Below the pieces are notes generated by a model. That model made no database searches. It saw only the letters and a program-made list of their open reading frames with translations, and was not told the DNA's origin. Position numbers and translations under genes: made by a program. Positions 35,118-43,905 of a stretch of DNA of 56,776 nucleotides are shown piece by piece (position 1 is the stretch's first letter; every line of letters starts with the position of its first letter). The DNA comes from CAZART01 sp964487555 (GTDB lineage: Bacteria; Bacteroidota; Rhodothermia; Rhodothermales; VXPQ01): assembly GCA_964487555.1 (NCBI GenBank), contig CAZART010000020.1:1-56776 (forward strand). The letters run 5' to 3'.

Positions 35118-35191
35118 CTAATAGCCCGGATTCTGACACAGAGCACGGCGGCGAGGATCACCATCCTCAGAGATTTTCCGTTGACCTTCAT
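35118..35191 (-). pseudogene. SusD-like deletion scar (signal peptide joined to C-terminal codons)
   Basis: An ATG at 35191 opens MKVNGKSLRMVILAAVLC, a lipoprotein-type signal peptide. About 55 bases on, a different frame reads CQNPGY and stops (TAG at 35118-35120). QNPGY-stop is the standard end of SusD proteins and is identical to the end of the intact SusD at 19387. I infer that a deletion removed everything between the signal peptide and the last codons. The DNA between it and element C holds no gene. Confidence 0.5.
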
Positions 35192-35396
35192 GACAGGATG
35201 GCGTCGTTGTACGATCACGAAAGTAGTCGGGATGGGAATGCCCGTAAATCGGCCGCCCGATAGCCAAGTGCTGAATGGCGTGAAGCCCTGGCGCGCGCCC
35301 CTTAAGAAATACCTTCTCGTGGACCTTGGGCGGCGGAGGTCGTTCGCGGCGTAGATACGAAACTCTAATTAAGAAAGTACACTACCATGCAAGGTC

Positions 35397-35485
35397 GGTC
35401 TACCACGAATTTGACCATTTATTGCACCATATTGAACAACAATTACATCAGGGTTTCCATCGGGCGCATTATTGTACAGATTCAA
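35397..35485 (-). promoter_or_regulatory. Two-part upstream element C (candidate AraC operator)
   Basis: Plus-strand reading: GGTCTACCACGAATTTGACC, then TTATTGCACCATATTGAAC (TTGCAC starting 35422) and GCGCATTATTGTACAGATTC (TTGTAC starting 35472), exactly 50 bp apart. The flank at 35281-35396 is similar to those of elements B and D. It precedes the SusD scar and the unit running from 35042 to 25622. Confidence 0.7.
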
Positions 35486-35520
35486 CATTGCAGCTCGTGC
35501 AGATCAGTCGATCGCCAGTG

Positions 35521-36720
35521 TTACTGCACTGACTGCTCGTTCTCGAGCATGTAGACGGGGCCGGTCCAATAGCTCCGCGAGCCGACGATGTCGAGATCGC
35601 CGTCGCCTCGCACGTCGGCGAGAGGGCCGCTGTAGATGTCGAGCCTCGACACCTGCTGGATTGACCACTCCAGGCCGTCGCCGTCGTTTTAGTAGATGCG
35701 GACGGCGTCGGGCAGCTCGGAGAGCCAGTAGTCGTAGAGCCGCTCATTGGCCCGTTCAAACCGGCCGGTCAGGACGTCGAGATCGCCACCGCGGTCCACG
35801 TCGCCCAGGTCGAGCGTTTCTGCCCAACCGAAGTCCGGATCGATCACGTGCTCGGTCCAGGTGCCCTTCGGGTCGTCCGCTTCGTACCACGACACCGGGT
35901 AACCGGGCAGTTCGGAATGCGTAAAGACGACGTCGAGCCGGCCGTCACCTTCCACGTCGGCGACCTTTGTCATGGTCGAATTCTTGCGCCAGTCGACGTC
36001 CTGATTGTGCCATTTTTCGTCAATTTCGTGCTCGACGAAGTGCCCCCCACGGGCATCGGCGGGCGTCTCGAACCAGCGCCCGTTGGTGACCACGTCCGGA
36101 TCGCCGTCCGTCTTCCCGACGTACTGCTCGGTCCATAGGCCCTCGCCGGCTCTGGGATTTTCGTACTCGTACGCGGTCGTGCGCTCGCCGTTACCGACGA
36201 AGACGTCGAGGTCGCCGTCCGCATCGATGTCCACCGCCGTGGGGCGCTCGGCGTGGAAGTCGCCCTCGTACATCACGTGACGCTCGAAGGTTGGATAGTC
36301 GTACCAGCTCAGATAGCCCGTCATGCTCTCCTCACTGCCCGAGTAGGCGAGGATGTCCGCGCTGCCGTCGCCGGACAGATCGGCGGCGCCTGCGAAGACG
36401 TGCCGGCCGGGTGGATCCTCGTCGACGGCGCTCATGTTGAACGACGTGCGCTCGGCAAGGGCGTCGCCGGCGGTGTTGCGCCAAATGTTGATGGGGCCCA
36501 TGTTCTAGTTGTCCCCATCGAGATCGACGCCCCTGGTATTGGGGTGCTCGGCGGTCACGTCTTCAATGGTGGAGTGCTGGAAGAGGTCTGGCGGGCCGGG
36601 CGTCGCACCGCACGAGGCGAGCATCAGGGCTGCGGGAAGAGCCGGCACGGCGATCGCGAGACGGCTGAGCGCGACGGCTGCGGGGCAGCTGAGAGCGGTG
36701 CCAGCGCGACGACTGAGCAA
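35521..36720 (-). pseudogene. FG-GAP lipoprotein gene interrupted by two stop codons
   Basis: One reading frame runs from ATG 36720 to TAA 35521-35523 (about 399 codons) but contains TAG at 36505-36507 and TAA at 35689-35691. Before the first stop: lipoprotein signal PALPAALMLASCGA, then VTAEHPNTRGVDLDGDN. Between the stops: MGPINIWRNTAGD, SGDGSADILAYSGSEESMTG, DIDADGDLDVFVGNGERT, DVEGDGRLDVVFTHSELPGY and DVDRGGDLDVLTGRFERANE. After the second: NDGDGLEWSIQQVSRLDIYS, DVRGDGDLDIVGSRSYWTGP. No frameshifts are needed, so decay is recent. It lies at the 3' end of the unit led by element D. Confidence 0.8.
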
Positions 36721-36730
36721 GATGGCTCCG

Positions 36731-36772
36731 GGTGGCTGAGAGCCGGAGAGGGGTGGCTGAGAGCCGGAGAGG
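36731..36772 (+). repeat. 21-bp tandem repeat, two copies
   Basis: The unit GGTGGCTGAGAGCCGGAGAG plus G occurs at 36731-36751 and again at 36752-36772, followed by a partial third. It lies between the FG-GAP pseudogene start and the end of the 36889 gene. No function is evident. Confidence 0.7.
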
Positions 36773-36888
36773 GGCGGCTGGAAGCGGGAGCGGTAAGGCG
36801 CTTGCTGTTCGCTGGAACGCCAGTGAAGGCAGGGGTATTAGACGCACGAGGATGAATATCCGTGCACGAAGTCCATTCGTCGCAGGCT

Positions 36889-38883
36889 CTATTCTACGCG
36901 CAGGATCCCTCTCATAGTGATATAATGTCCTGCGAAGCTGCAGATGAACTGGTACTCGCCTGGCGTGTCGGGTACCTGGAAGTATATTGTCTGGCTCTGG
37001 GACGCGCCGACCAGTGACGTATGATAGAGCACCTCGTCCGTGGGCGGCACGTATTCCAGAGCCTCGGCTTGCAAGCCGAGCTGCAGGACTGCCCGTCCGA
37101 CCGCGTCCGCCGCACCGGGTTTGACGATGACTACGTTGTGCTGCATCTCATCATCGTTCGTGAAGGTCAATGCCACGCGGCTGCCCGCCTGGACCGCAAG
37201 TTCCCCCTTGTCGAAGCTCAAGCCCGGCTCCGTTCCGAGCTGCACGGTTTGATCGGGGCCGTCCTCCCAGCTCGTCGGCATCTCCGTCGTCCTTTTAGGC
37301 GACGGTTCGGGCGCGGAGGCACCCTGCCGGTCGGCCGGGCCTGAAGCTCGGACTACACGCTCTCCGTCGGGTAGGTTATTCAGCGTATAATAGCCGGTTG
37401 CATGCAGCAGCGGCAGACCCTCGGCAGAACGAACGCCCTCCGCCTTGACCTCGCTGATATGGCCTTCTCGCAGGCCGTTCACATACAATCGGACGGAACG
37501 ACGATCGTCCGCGACCTCCGTTCTCCCAATGGCTCTGGGCTCCTGGTTGATGGGACTGCTGTAGTAGAGCCGGTGATACGGATACGTGAACTCCGTCACC
37601 TGATAATTGTCGACGTCCCCGGCCGTCTCCGCATCTAGCGGGCGGGTAAAGGTGATCGTAAATCCGTTCGATTCGGCCTCTATGGTTTTCATTTCGAACG
37701 GGATCTCGCCGCTCCAGGTCATGACGACGATGCCGTAGGGCTCCTCTGGACCGGACGTAAACCGCGACAGCTTCGCAATGTAGAGGCGATCATCGGGTCC
37801 CCACGCGAATCTCATGATTCGACCGGAGAGTCCTTCTTCCCTGAACCGAAAGACGGCGCCCTGATACTCCCCCTTCACCTTCTCTAGGTAGACCCGATTG
37901 ATGACTGGAAATCCGGCATCTCCGACCAGCATCTGCCCCGAGAACGGTCCGAGCTGGTCGTCGCTTTCGATGAACCACATGTCGGACGGCGATGCTCCTA
38001 TTATTTTCTGGGGCAGCCAGACAGCCGGCAGCTTCATCTCCGGAATATCGCGGGCGTATTCGTGCATAGGCCGCCAGGGGTAGTCCCTGAGACCGAATAT
38101 TTCGTCCGGTTTCAGATCGAGCGGCGACTCCGGAAGGTACGTCCACCGCAGTCCTTCCGGCTGGCCCGCGAAATCGCCCCGCTCGAGATGGGTGATGCGT
38201 GCGGAGGCGACCCAACGGCCTTCATTTTCCGCGTAGAAGATGTCTCCTTCCTCGTTCAACCCCATCCCGTTGGGGGAACGCAATCCGGTGGCGTGAGGCG
38301 TCACCTCTCCGTCTTCCGTGATGTGCAGCATCCATCCACGCCATTTAGCGAGACTGGCCGTTTGACCAGGGAGCGTGATGTTCAGCGTGACGGCCATCTC
38401 GGCGTTCGGCAGAAAAAGCGGTCCATACGAGTACTCGTGGTAGTTTCCGGACAGCGGCCAGCGGTAGACGGTCTCGACGACGTCGACCTTGCCGTCGTCA
38501 TCCTGGTCCACGAGCTTCGACAGTTCCCCTCGCTGCGCCACGTACCACGTGCCGTCTCGATGTCCGATGCCCATAGGCTCCAGCAGACCTTGAGCAAATT
38601 TGGTGAACGAGGGCTTGTCGCTCCCCGGATTGCTGATTGACCATACTTCGCCACGTCGGTTGGTGACCATCAGGTCGCCCTGTTCGTCAAAGGCCAGACC
38701 GGTCGCTTCCAGCACCACGCCTTCAGGCAGCGGCATGAATTCGACCGGATAATACTCCGATTCCGGCGGTGCTTCGGAAGACTGGGCATGGGAGTTCCAC
38801 ACACAGAGACATGCGGCGACCGCGAGCACAAACGCTTTGGACGGCTTTACGCGGTTGATTTTCCGCTGAATTGGTAGTGACAT
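36889..38883 (-). CDS. Secreted propeller protein (sugar-dehydrogenase-like) fused to a cupredoxin domain (664 aa)
   Basis: The start at 38883 precedes a signal peptide (AFVLAVAACLCVWNSHAQ). Residues ~30-450 resemble NHL/PQQ-type glucose/sorbosone dehydrogenase propellers used in secreted enzymes: GLAFDEQGDLMVTNRRGEVW, QGLLEPMGIGHRDGTWYVAQ, GLRSPNGMGLNEEGDIFYAE, AWGPDDRLYIAKLSRF. The last ~120 residues are a plastocyanin/azurin-like domain with blue-copper ligands: His in DDEMQHNVVIVKPG, then Cys, His and Met in CSFAGHYITMRG. A dehydrogenase propeller next to a copper electron carrier suggests oxidation outside the cytoplasm with electrons passed to copper. PQQ dependence is not proven. Confidence 0.8.
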   Translation of the reverse strand: MSLPIQRKINRVKPSKAFVLAVAACLCVWNSHAQSSEAPPESEYYPVEFMPLPEGVVLEATGLAFDEQGDLMVTNRRGEVWSISNPGSDKPSFTKFAQGLLEPMGIGHRDGTWYVAQRGELSKLVDQDDDGKVDVVETVYRWPLSGNYHEYSYGPLFLPNAEMAVTLNITLPGQTASLAKWRGWMLHITEDGEVTPHATGLRSPNGMGLNEEGDIFYAENEGRWVASARITHLERGDFAGQPEGLRWTYLPESPLDLKPDEIFGLRDYPWRPMHEYARDIPEMKLPAVWLPQKIIGASPSDMWFIESDDQLGPFSGQMLVGDAGFPVINRVYLEKVKGEYQGAVFRFREEGLSGRIMRFAWGPDDRLYIAKLSRFTSGPEEPYGIVVMTWSGEIPFEMKTIEAESNGFTITFTRPLDAETAGDVDNYQVTEFTYPYHRLYYSSPINQEPRAIGRTEVADDRRSVRLYVNGLREGHISEVKAEGVRSAEGLPLLHATGYYTLNNLPDGERVVRASGPADRQGASAPEPSPKRTTEMPTSWEDGPDQTVQLGTEPGLSFDKGELAVQAGSRVALTFTNDDEMQHNVVIVKPGAADAVGRAVLQLGLQAEALEYVPPTDEVLYHTSLVGASQSQTIYFQVPDTPGEYQFICSFAGHYITMRGILRVE

Positions 38884-38905
38884 ATTTCTCCATTCGACCT
38901 CGTCG

Positions 38906-40945
38906 TCACCAGATAATCCGGTAGCGCACCTGCGACTCGTTTGATGTACGAAGAACAGGCACGGCGAGCGATTGCATTCCTTCGTCGTCAAGAATAGCAG
39001 CCGTATCTCCGCCCACGTCGTCCAGATGGACGTAGTAGTTTTCCACCCGATAGAGATTATCGGATACGGGATCGATCTGATTACCCCGGGCAATAATGCT
39101 CACGACGTCGTCGCGGACCTCATCAGCCGAGTATCGAATTACTCTCACAAGATCTCGGCCGTTTGCTGCCGGAGAGATCTCATCCTCGATCGCGACACCT
39201 TCGACGTTCGAATGGAAAGTGGGCCGTCCCGCGTCGTCGAGGATGTACTTCCGGACGCCCAAACCCTCCGGCACCTGGAGACCCTTGAGACGGGGCGTAT
39301 CCTGGAAAAACCGCAGCCCGTCTCCTTTGAGACGCGCAATGGGAATTCCGGTCATGTTCGCGATCGCCACGCTCATCGGCGTCAGCAGGTGCTCACCCCG
39401 ACCGTGCCATACGGTGGCGACGTTCGCAAAAGGACCACGCCAGAATTTCAACAGCGACGACTTCGCCAGATCGTACGCATAGTGGACGCTCGCAGGATCG
39501 GCCACGGCCAGGACGTGCATCCGCTTCTTCTCCGACTCCGGATCCGCGAAGCCCATATAATCGGGTCCAACGCGGCCGAGATCGTGAACGAAGGTTCTAC
39601 TTCCCGGACCGTAGCGAATGAAGCCTGCGTACAGCTCGGTCCCTCTCCCTTCAGGCGGGACGACTTCCGGACGGGAGGGCTCATCCCCCGAATCGAACGG
39701 CTTCGACGCCAGCGTCCGCCGCTCCATGCACGGGCCTTCATAGATCACAGTGAGTGGGTCCACGAAGCGCCGCTTGAAGTAACTGATCTCCAACTGGTGC
39801 GTCCCCTCCTCCAGATAAATGACGTTGCCGACGAGCGTGAGGTACGTTCGCCCGTTTGTCGTCGTCACCAGCTCCCCGTCGATGTACAGGTTGCCGCCCG
39901 TACCGATCAACGTCTGGAAGAGGTATTCGCCGGAAACAGGCACGTGGAGGTCGCCGGAAAACCAGATCGCAAATCGTTCCTCACGCGGACTCAAATCGCG
40001 GACGTTCAGCGAGTCGGACACGCCCTCGGCCAGTACCGGCAAGCTCTTGAATGCTTCCCGGTCCGGAAGCAGAGCACCCCGGTAATCGTAGACGGTGTAG
40101 GAGAGCGGACCCAATCGCAGGGAATCCGACCGGCTGAAGGTTCGATAGCGGATGTTGCGAAAGGCGAGCGGGCCGTGACTTCCCTGGATCATGAGCGGAG
40201 CGAGTTCGGTCTCCCTATCAGAGATGGCTCCTCGCGTCGGGCCCGTTACCTCCACATCCTCGTGAATGAGCGTGCCGTTGAGGAAGACCTTTTCGAATCT
40301 GGCATTCCGTGTCTTCTTCCCGCGCTCGTCGAATCGAGGCGCCCTGAAGAGCACGTGATACTCCTGCCACAGCCCGGGCGCCAGGCTTGCGTTGACCGCG
40401 GCGGCTTTGCCTTCGTAACCCTCCTGTCCTTCGCCACGGGAAGGATCCCAGCGCTGATATACCCCACCGAGGCTCCCATACGTCGGCTTCTCCAATCCCC
40501 AGCTGTCGAGGATCTGCAGCTCGTACCGGCCCTGCAGATAGATTCCCGAATTCGACCCTTTCGGCACCATGAACTCGATCTTCAGCTCGATGTCGCCATG
40601 TTCCAGCTCCGTCCGCAGCTCGGAGCGCGTTTCTTTTGTCGGGATGTTCACTAGGACGCCCGTACCCTCGTCGGCCTCCAGGGAATACTCCTCTCGATAA
40701 TCTGAATAAGCTCCGCCCGCGACCCGCCAGTTTGCACCCGGCGAGCGGAATGCTCGCAGATCCACCAGCGGCAGTTCATTCAGAGGCAGAGACATCATGC
40801 CCGGTGACGCAGAACCGTAATCCTGCAGCGGCACGATGTCGGGTGGTGGTCCGGTCTGGCCCAGAGCGGGCACGGCCAGCAGCGCCGTCAGGAGAACGGC
40901 CGCAATCAGTTTTCCACCCTCGGCCGTAGTTAATCTTCCAGCCAT
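38906..40945 (-). CDS. Secreted DUF1080 (concanavalin-like) plus PA14-type protein (679 aa)
   Basis: The start at 40945 gives the signal KLIAAVLLTALLAVPALGQ. Residues ~60-260 form a 3-keto-disaccharide hydrolase/DUF1080 domain: VLVNIPTKETRSELRTELEH, GDIELKIEFMVPKGSNSGIY, LQGRYELQILDSWG, PGLWQEYHVLFRAPRFDE, RNARFEKVFLNGTLIHEDVE and MIQGSHGPLAFRNIRYR. A PA14-like sandwich follows (FSGDLHVPVSGEYLFQTLIG with GGNLYIDGELVTTTNGR and HQLEISYFKRRFVDPLTVIY). The C-terminus, with RTFVHDLGRVG and HYAYDLAKSSLLKFWRGPFA, is unassigned. DUF1080 proteins act on oxidised glycosides, consistent with the oxidative propeller downstream. Confidence 0.85.
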   Translation of the reverse strand: MAGRLTTAEGGKLIAAVLLTALLAVPALGQTGPPPDIVPLQDYGSASPGMMSLPLNELPLVDLRAFRSPGANWRVAGGAYSDYREEYSLEADEGTGVLVNIPTKETRSELRTELEHGDIELKIEFMVPKGSNSGIYLQGRYELQILDSWGLEKPTYGSLGGVYQRWDPSRGEGQEGYEGKAAAVNASLAPGLWQEYHVLFRAPRFDERGKKTRNARFEKVFLNGTLIHEDVEVTGPTRGAISDRETELAPLMIQGSHGPLAFRNIRYRTFSRSDSLRLGPLSYTVYDYRGALLPDREAFKSLPVLAEGVSDSLNVRDLSPREERFAIWFSGDLHVPVSGEYLFQTLIGTGGNLYIDGELVTTTNGRTYLTLVGNVIYLEEGTHQLEISYFKRRFVDPLTVIYEGPCMERRTLASKPFDSGDEPSRPEVVPPEGRGTELYAGFIRYGPGSRTFVHDLGRVGPDYMGFADPESEKKRMHVLAVADPASVHYAYDLAKSSLLKFWRGPFANVATVWHGRGEHLLTPMSVAIANMTGIPIARLKGDGLRFFQDTPRLKGLQVPEGLGVRKYILDDAGRPTFHSNVEGVAIEDEISPAANGRDLVRVIRYSADEVRDDVVSIIARGNQIDPVSDNLYRVENYYVHLDDVGGDTAAILDDEGMQSLAVPVLRTSNESQVRYRIIW

Positions 40946-41102
40946 GCCCACACTCAGTCCTCCAGCCACGTCCGTGGCGGCATGCCTCCGAAAGTCTCCA
41001 TGTGCTCCACTTCGTCTGTGAGGCCCGTGGATGCTCGTCACCGCAACCTGCGTGGGTACAAATAGTGCGCGGCGAACTCGGATTGGCGGACGTCGACGCG
41101 CG

Positions 41103-43598
41103 TCATCGGCCCAGATTCTCGAAGATCCACACTTTCGGATTATACCAGCCGACCGAGATGACGTCGAGGTCGCCGTCGGCGTCCATGTCGACGAGCAGCG
41201 AGCCGTCGTGATGGTCTATCTCGTCGGTCGGGCCGCGGTCGATGACATGCGTCCGCCAGTCGGCGCCGGAGCGGATGTTCTCGTAAAAGATCAGCCGGTT
41301 CTCCTCCTCGCCTCGGTGCTCGCCGAGCACGACATCGGGGTCGCCGTCACCATCTACGTCACCGGCATCCATGCTGAACCCCCCTCCGACGCCGGAGTCG
41401 ATGAGCCGGCGCGTCCAGGGCTGCTTCGGGTCCTCGCCGGAGAGATACAGGAGGACGTCGTCGCCGTTCTCGAGCCCGACGACGGCATCCGGGTTGCCGT
41501 CCGAATCGAAGTCGAAGACGTCGTTGCGGTCGGGCAGACCCTCGGTCACCTCCCCGATCTTGTGTGCCGGCCAGTTCGCCGTGCGATCTCCGGGATTTTC
41601 GAGCCACTGCGTCCCCTGGTATAGATCCATGTCGCCGTCGCCGTCCAGATCGGCCATGCTTAGGTCCTCATCCTGCGACGCGTCGGAAATCCGACGCCAT
41701 CCCCATGTTTCGGCGGCCGGATCTTCCGGCACTGTGAGCATCTGCACGCCCTGATCTGCTGCGTGCCACGAGAGCGCAATCTCCACGGGCCCGTCGTCCG
41801 AAAAGCGCCCTACAGTCACACCTTGCAGGAAGTCGCCTTCTCCTTCGGGTACGTTCCGGTGGATGGTGAACCGACCCGCTCCGTCATTGCGGGCCCACAG
41901 GAACTCGGCGTTGGCGTCCGCCCCGACGCCCTGGGTGCCCAGAACATCCAGATCGCCGTCCCCATCGAAGTCGTAGACCGCAGCCATGTTGTTCAACGGC
42001 TCCCCGATCGTATGAAGCTGCCAGCTTCCGTCGAGCGAGCCGGGATTCTCGTACCACCACGCGCCGACGATCACGTCCTTGTGTCCGTCTCCATTCACGT
42101 CGCCTGGATGGATGTACATCGACTGGGTCGGCAGCTTCTCGTCGAGGAGGTGACGCTTCCATCCGCCTGGAGCGCCCGTAGTCGCCATGCCTTCATTGAG
42201 CCAGACGTCAACCCGGGGCGTGTCCCACGTGTACGGCTTCGTCAACACGTCCAGATCGCCGTCGCCGTCCAGATCGGCGAGCCGCGATTCGTGATTGCCG
42301 ATACCGCGGGAGAGGATCGACATCGTGAAGCCGCCCATTCCGTCGCCGTAGAAGATGCGCGAGAGGGCATCTTCGCCATGGCCCGGAGTGTGCATCTCGG
42401 CGTTGAAAATGTCGAGGTGGCCGTCCCCGTCTATGTCGCCTACGCCGATGGAGTGGCCGTGAATGACGGGGCCTTCGGTCAGGGCGCGACCGCTCCAGGA
42501 CGCGGGGTCGGTCGGGTCGCCCTCGGCCTGGTAGAACATGAGCGGACCGTCCGCGTCCCCGGGAACGAAAACGATCTCAGCGGGACCGCCCGGCACGAAC
42601 TGCCCGGCTGCGGCCCGCGTGAAGCGCTGCTCGTCGTCGATGACGACGGTGTCGAAGTCGTGGCCTCTGCGGTGCTTGAACCAGCGTCCTCCTCCCACGA
42701 TGTCGAGCGCACCGTCGCCGTCGACGTCGAATGCGGCCAGTCCCTCGTGCTCAGGGCCTTCGTCCCACGAATAGATCGTGGCATACGGCCAGGGCTGCGG
42801 TGACTTGGGATTGTCCGGTACGTCGGCGATGTTCAGCGTCCTCGAGCGCTGATTCCAGAAGACGAGCTCCGCTTCGCCGTCGCCGTCGAAATCGCCGAAG
42901 AGCTCGTCGTGGTGCTTGTTGCCCGCATCGTTTTTGATGACGTGGCGCGGCCACGGCGCGTCGTAGTTGGGGTGCGGATTCTCCCACCACCAGACGTGGT
43001 TGTCGCTCGCATCCGCGCCGAAGACGATATCCTCATCCCCGTCGCCGTCGATGTCGTGGTGCGCCCCGCCAGCTTCGATGCGAAGCGGCGTATCGTCGAT
43101 CACGAGCTTCTCCCAGCCGTCCGTGGCGCGACGGTACCAGACGACGGACGGCGATCCAGACCGGTCGGTGATGACGAAGTCGTTGTCGCCGTCGCCGTCC
43201 ACGTCGAGGACCTGACTCGCAGTCTGCTGCGTGCCGCCGTTCGGGACGGGGAGATCGCCCGTGGTGCTGGAGAGGTGTCGCCATACGATGGGCCTGGAGC
43301 GCCGCTCGAGGGATCCGACCGTGTAGTGGACCGGCCGAAAGGCCACGTGGACGCCGCGGCCCTTCTCATCCACCTCGACGAGGTGCAGAGAGGCGGGATC
43401 GATCGGACCGTTCGCGCCGAGCGTCCGGAGACTCGATTCCTGATCGACAGGGACCGCCACTACCTTATCATGCCGCTCAAATCCGTCGACGCTGGCTTCG
43501 ATCGGGAGATAGTACGGCTGAAGGTTTTGGGCCTGTACAGGCCACGACAGCAGAAAGACGGCGAAGAGAAATACCATGCTGGATCCACGGAGATGCAT
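41103..43598 (-). CDS. Large secreted FG-GAP protein, shared module plus extra propeller (831 aa)
   Basis: The start at 43598 gives the signal MHLRGSSMVFLFAVFLLSWP then VQAQ. After an N-terminal segment (LGANGPIDPASLHLVEVDEK) related to one inside the 25622 protein, it has the full shared module: GDLPVPNGGTQQTASQVLDV, HDIDGDGDEDIVFGADAS, WWWENPHPNYDAPWPRHVIK, NKHHDELFGDFDGDGEAELV, HEGLAAFDVDGDGALDIVGG, LDGDGDLDVLTKPYTWDTP. A second set of FG-GAP units then fills the C-terminal half (DVNGDGHKDVIVGAWWYENP, DFDGDGDLDVLGTQGVGA, DVDGDGDPDVVLGEHRGEE). Its ATG overlaps the stop of an upstream FG-GAP remnant as TAATG. Extracellular glycan-related role inferred. Confidence 0.85.
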   Translation of the reverse strand: MHLRGSSMVFLFAVFLLSWPVQAQNLQPYYLPIEASVDGFERHDKVVAVPVDQESSLRTLGANGPIDPASLHLVEVDEKGRGVHVAFRPVHYTVGSLERRSRPIVWRHLSSTTGDLPVPNGGTQQTASQVLDVDGDGDNDFVITDRSGSPSVVWYRRATDGWEKLVIDDTPLRIEAGGAHHDIDGDGDEDIVFGADASDNHVWWWENPHPNYDAPWPRHVIKNDAGNKHHDELFGDFDGDGEAELVFWNQRSRTLNIADVPDNPKSPQPWPYATIYSWDEGPEHEGLAAFDVDGDGALDIVGGGRWFKHRRGHDFDTVVIDDEQRFTRAAAGQFVPGGPAEIVFVPGDADGPLMFYQAEGDPTDPASWSGRALTEGPVIHGHSIGVGDIDGDGHLDIFNAEMHTPGHGEDALSRIFYGDGMGGFTMSILSRGIGNHESRLADLDGDGDLDVLTKPYTWDTPRVDVWLNEGMATTGAPGGWKRHLLDEKLPTQSMYIHPGDVNGDGHKDVIVGAWWYENPGSLDGSWQLHTIGEPLNNMAAVYDFDGDGDLDVLGTQGVGADANAEFLWARNDGAGRFTIHRNVPEGEGDFLQGVTVGRFSDDGPVEIALSWHAADQGVQMLTVPEDPAAETWGWRRISDASQDEDLSMADLDGDGDMDLYQGTQWLENPGDRTANWPAHKIGEVTEGLPDRNDVFDFDSDGNPDAVVGLENGDDVLLYLSGEDPKQPWTRRLIDSGVGGGFSMDAGDVDGDGDPDVVLGEHRGEEENRLIFYENIRSGADWRTHVIDRGPTDEIDHHDGSLLVDMDADGDLDVISVGWYNPKVWIFENLGR

Positions 43599-43730
43599 TA
43601 GCCGGAATTTCCATTGAGCCAGATCCCTAGGCGAGGCGCCTCCCACGTTTACGGCTTGTCGAGGAGATCCAGATCTCCGTCGCCGTCGAGACCGACGAGT
43701 CTGGCCTCGTGAAGGCCGAATCCGTGTGGA
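43598..43730 (-). pseudogene. C-terminal remnant of another FG-GAP module protein
   Basis: The minus strand reads GFGLHEARLVGLDGDGDLDL then LDKP-stop-TWEAPRLGIWLN, matching the end of the 29325 protein (GKPYTWEAPRLDVWLNE). The Tyr of PYTW has become TAA. Only about 42 codons remain. Its natural stop overlaps the start of the 41103-43598 gene as TAATG, so translation coupling existed before the deletion. The lost gene would have been the first gene behind element D. Confidence 0.75.
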
Positions 43731-43905
43731 GGACCAACTCCGTAAATTATCCGGAGGCCGATCGAGTGAGGGGACAGGAAGCGTCGAATTTGAAAGGGCC
43801 CTGGCGTACGCGATCGCGAAGTACCTCCTGTTGGGGCGCAGCGGGGTCGCTCGCCGTGTCTTGAATAAGAAGATCAGTTAAGAAGGTACATGACGCCGCC
43901 AGGCC

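Noticed and set aside
35521..36720. Stop-codon reassignment or readthrough explaining in-frame TAG and TAA
   Set aside because: Intact neighbours end in TAG, TAA and TGA normally (AraC at 45031 ends in TAG), and other local genes show ordinary frameshifts, so pseudogenisation is simpler.
38972..40654. 560-codon open frame on the plus strand
   Set aside because: Antisense shadow of the DUF1080-PA14 gene in high-GC sequence; no domain pattern or signal.
3265..43730. Repeated Asp-rich coding segments as DNA repeats or CRISPR-like arrays
   Set aside because: They are FG-GAP calcium loops (DxDGDGDxD) at irregular spacing within reading frames; no spacer-repeat structure was seen.
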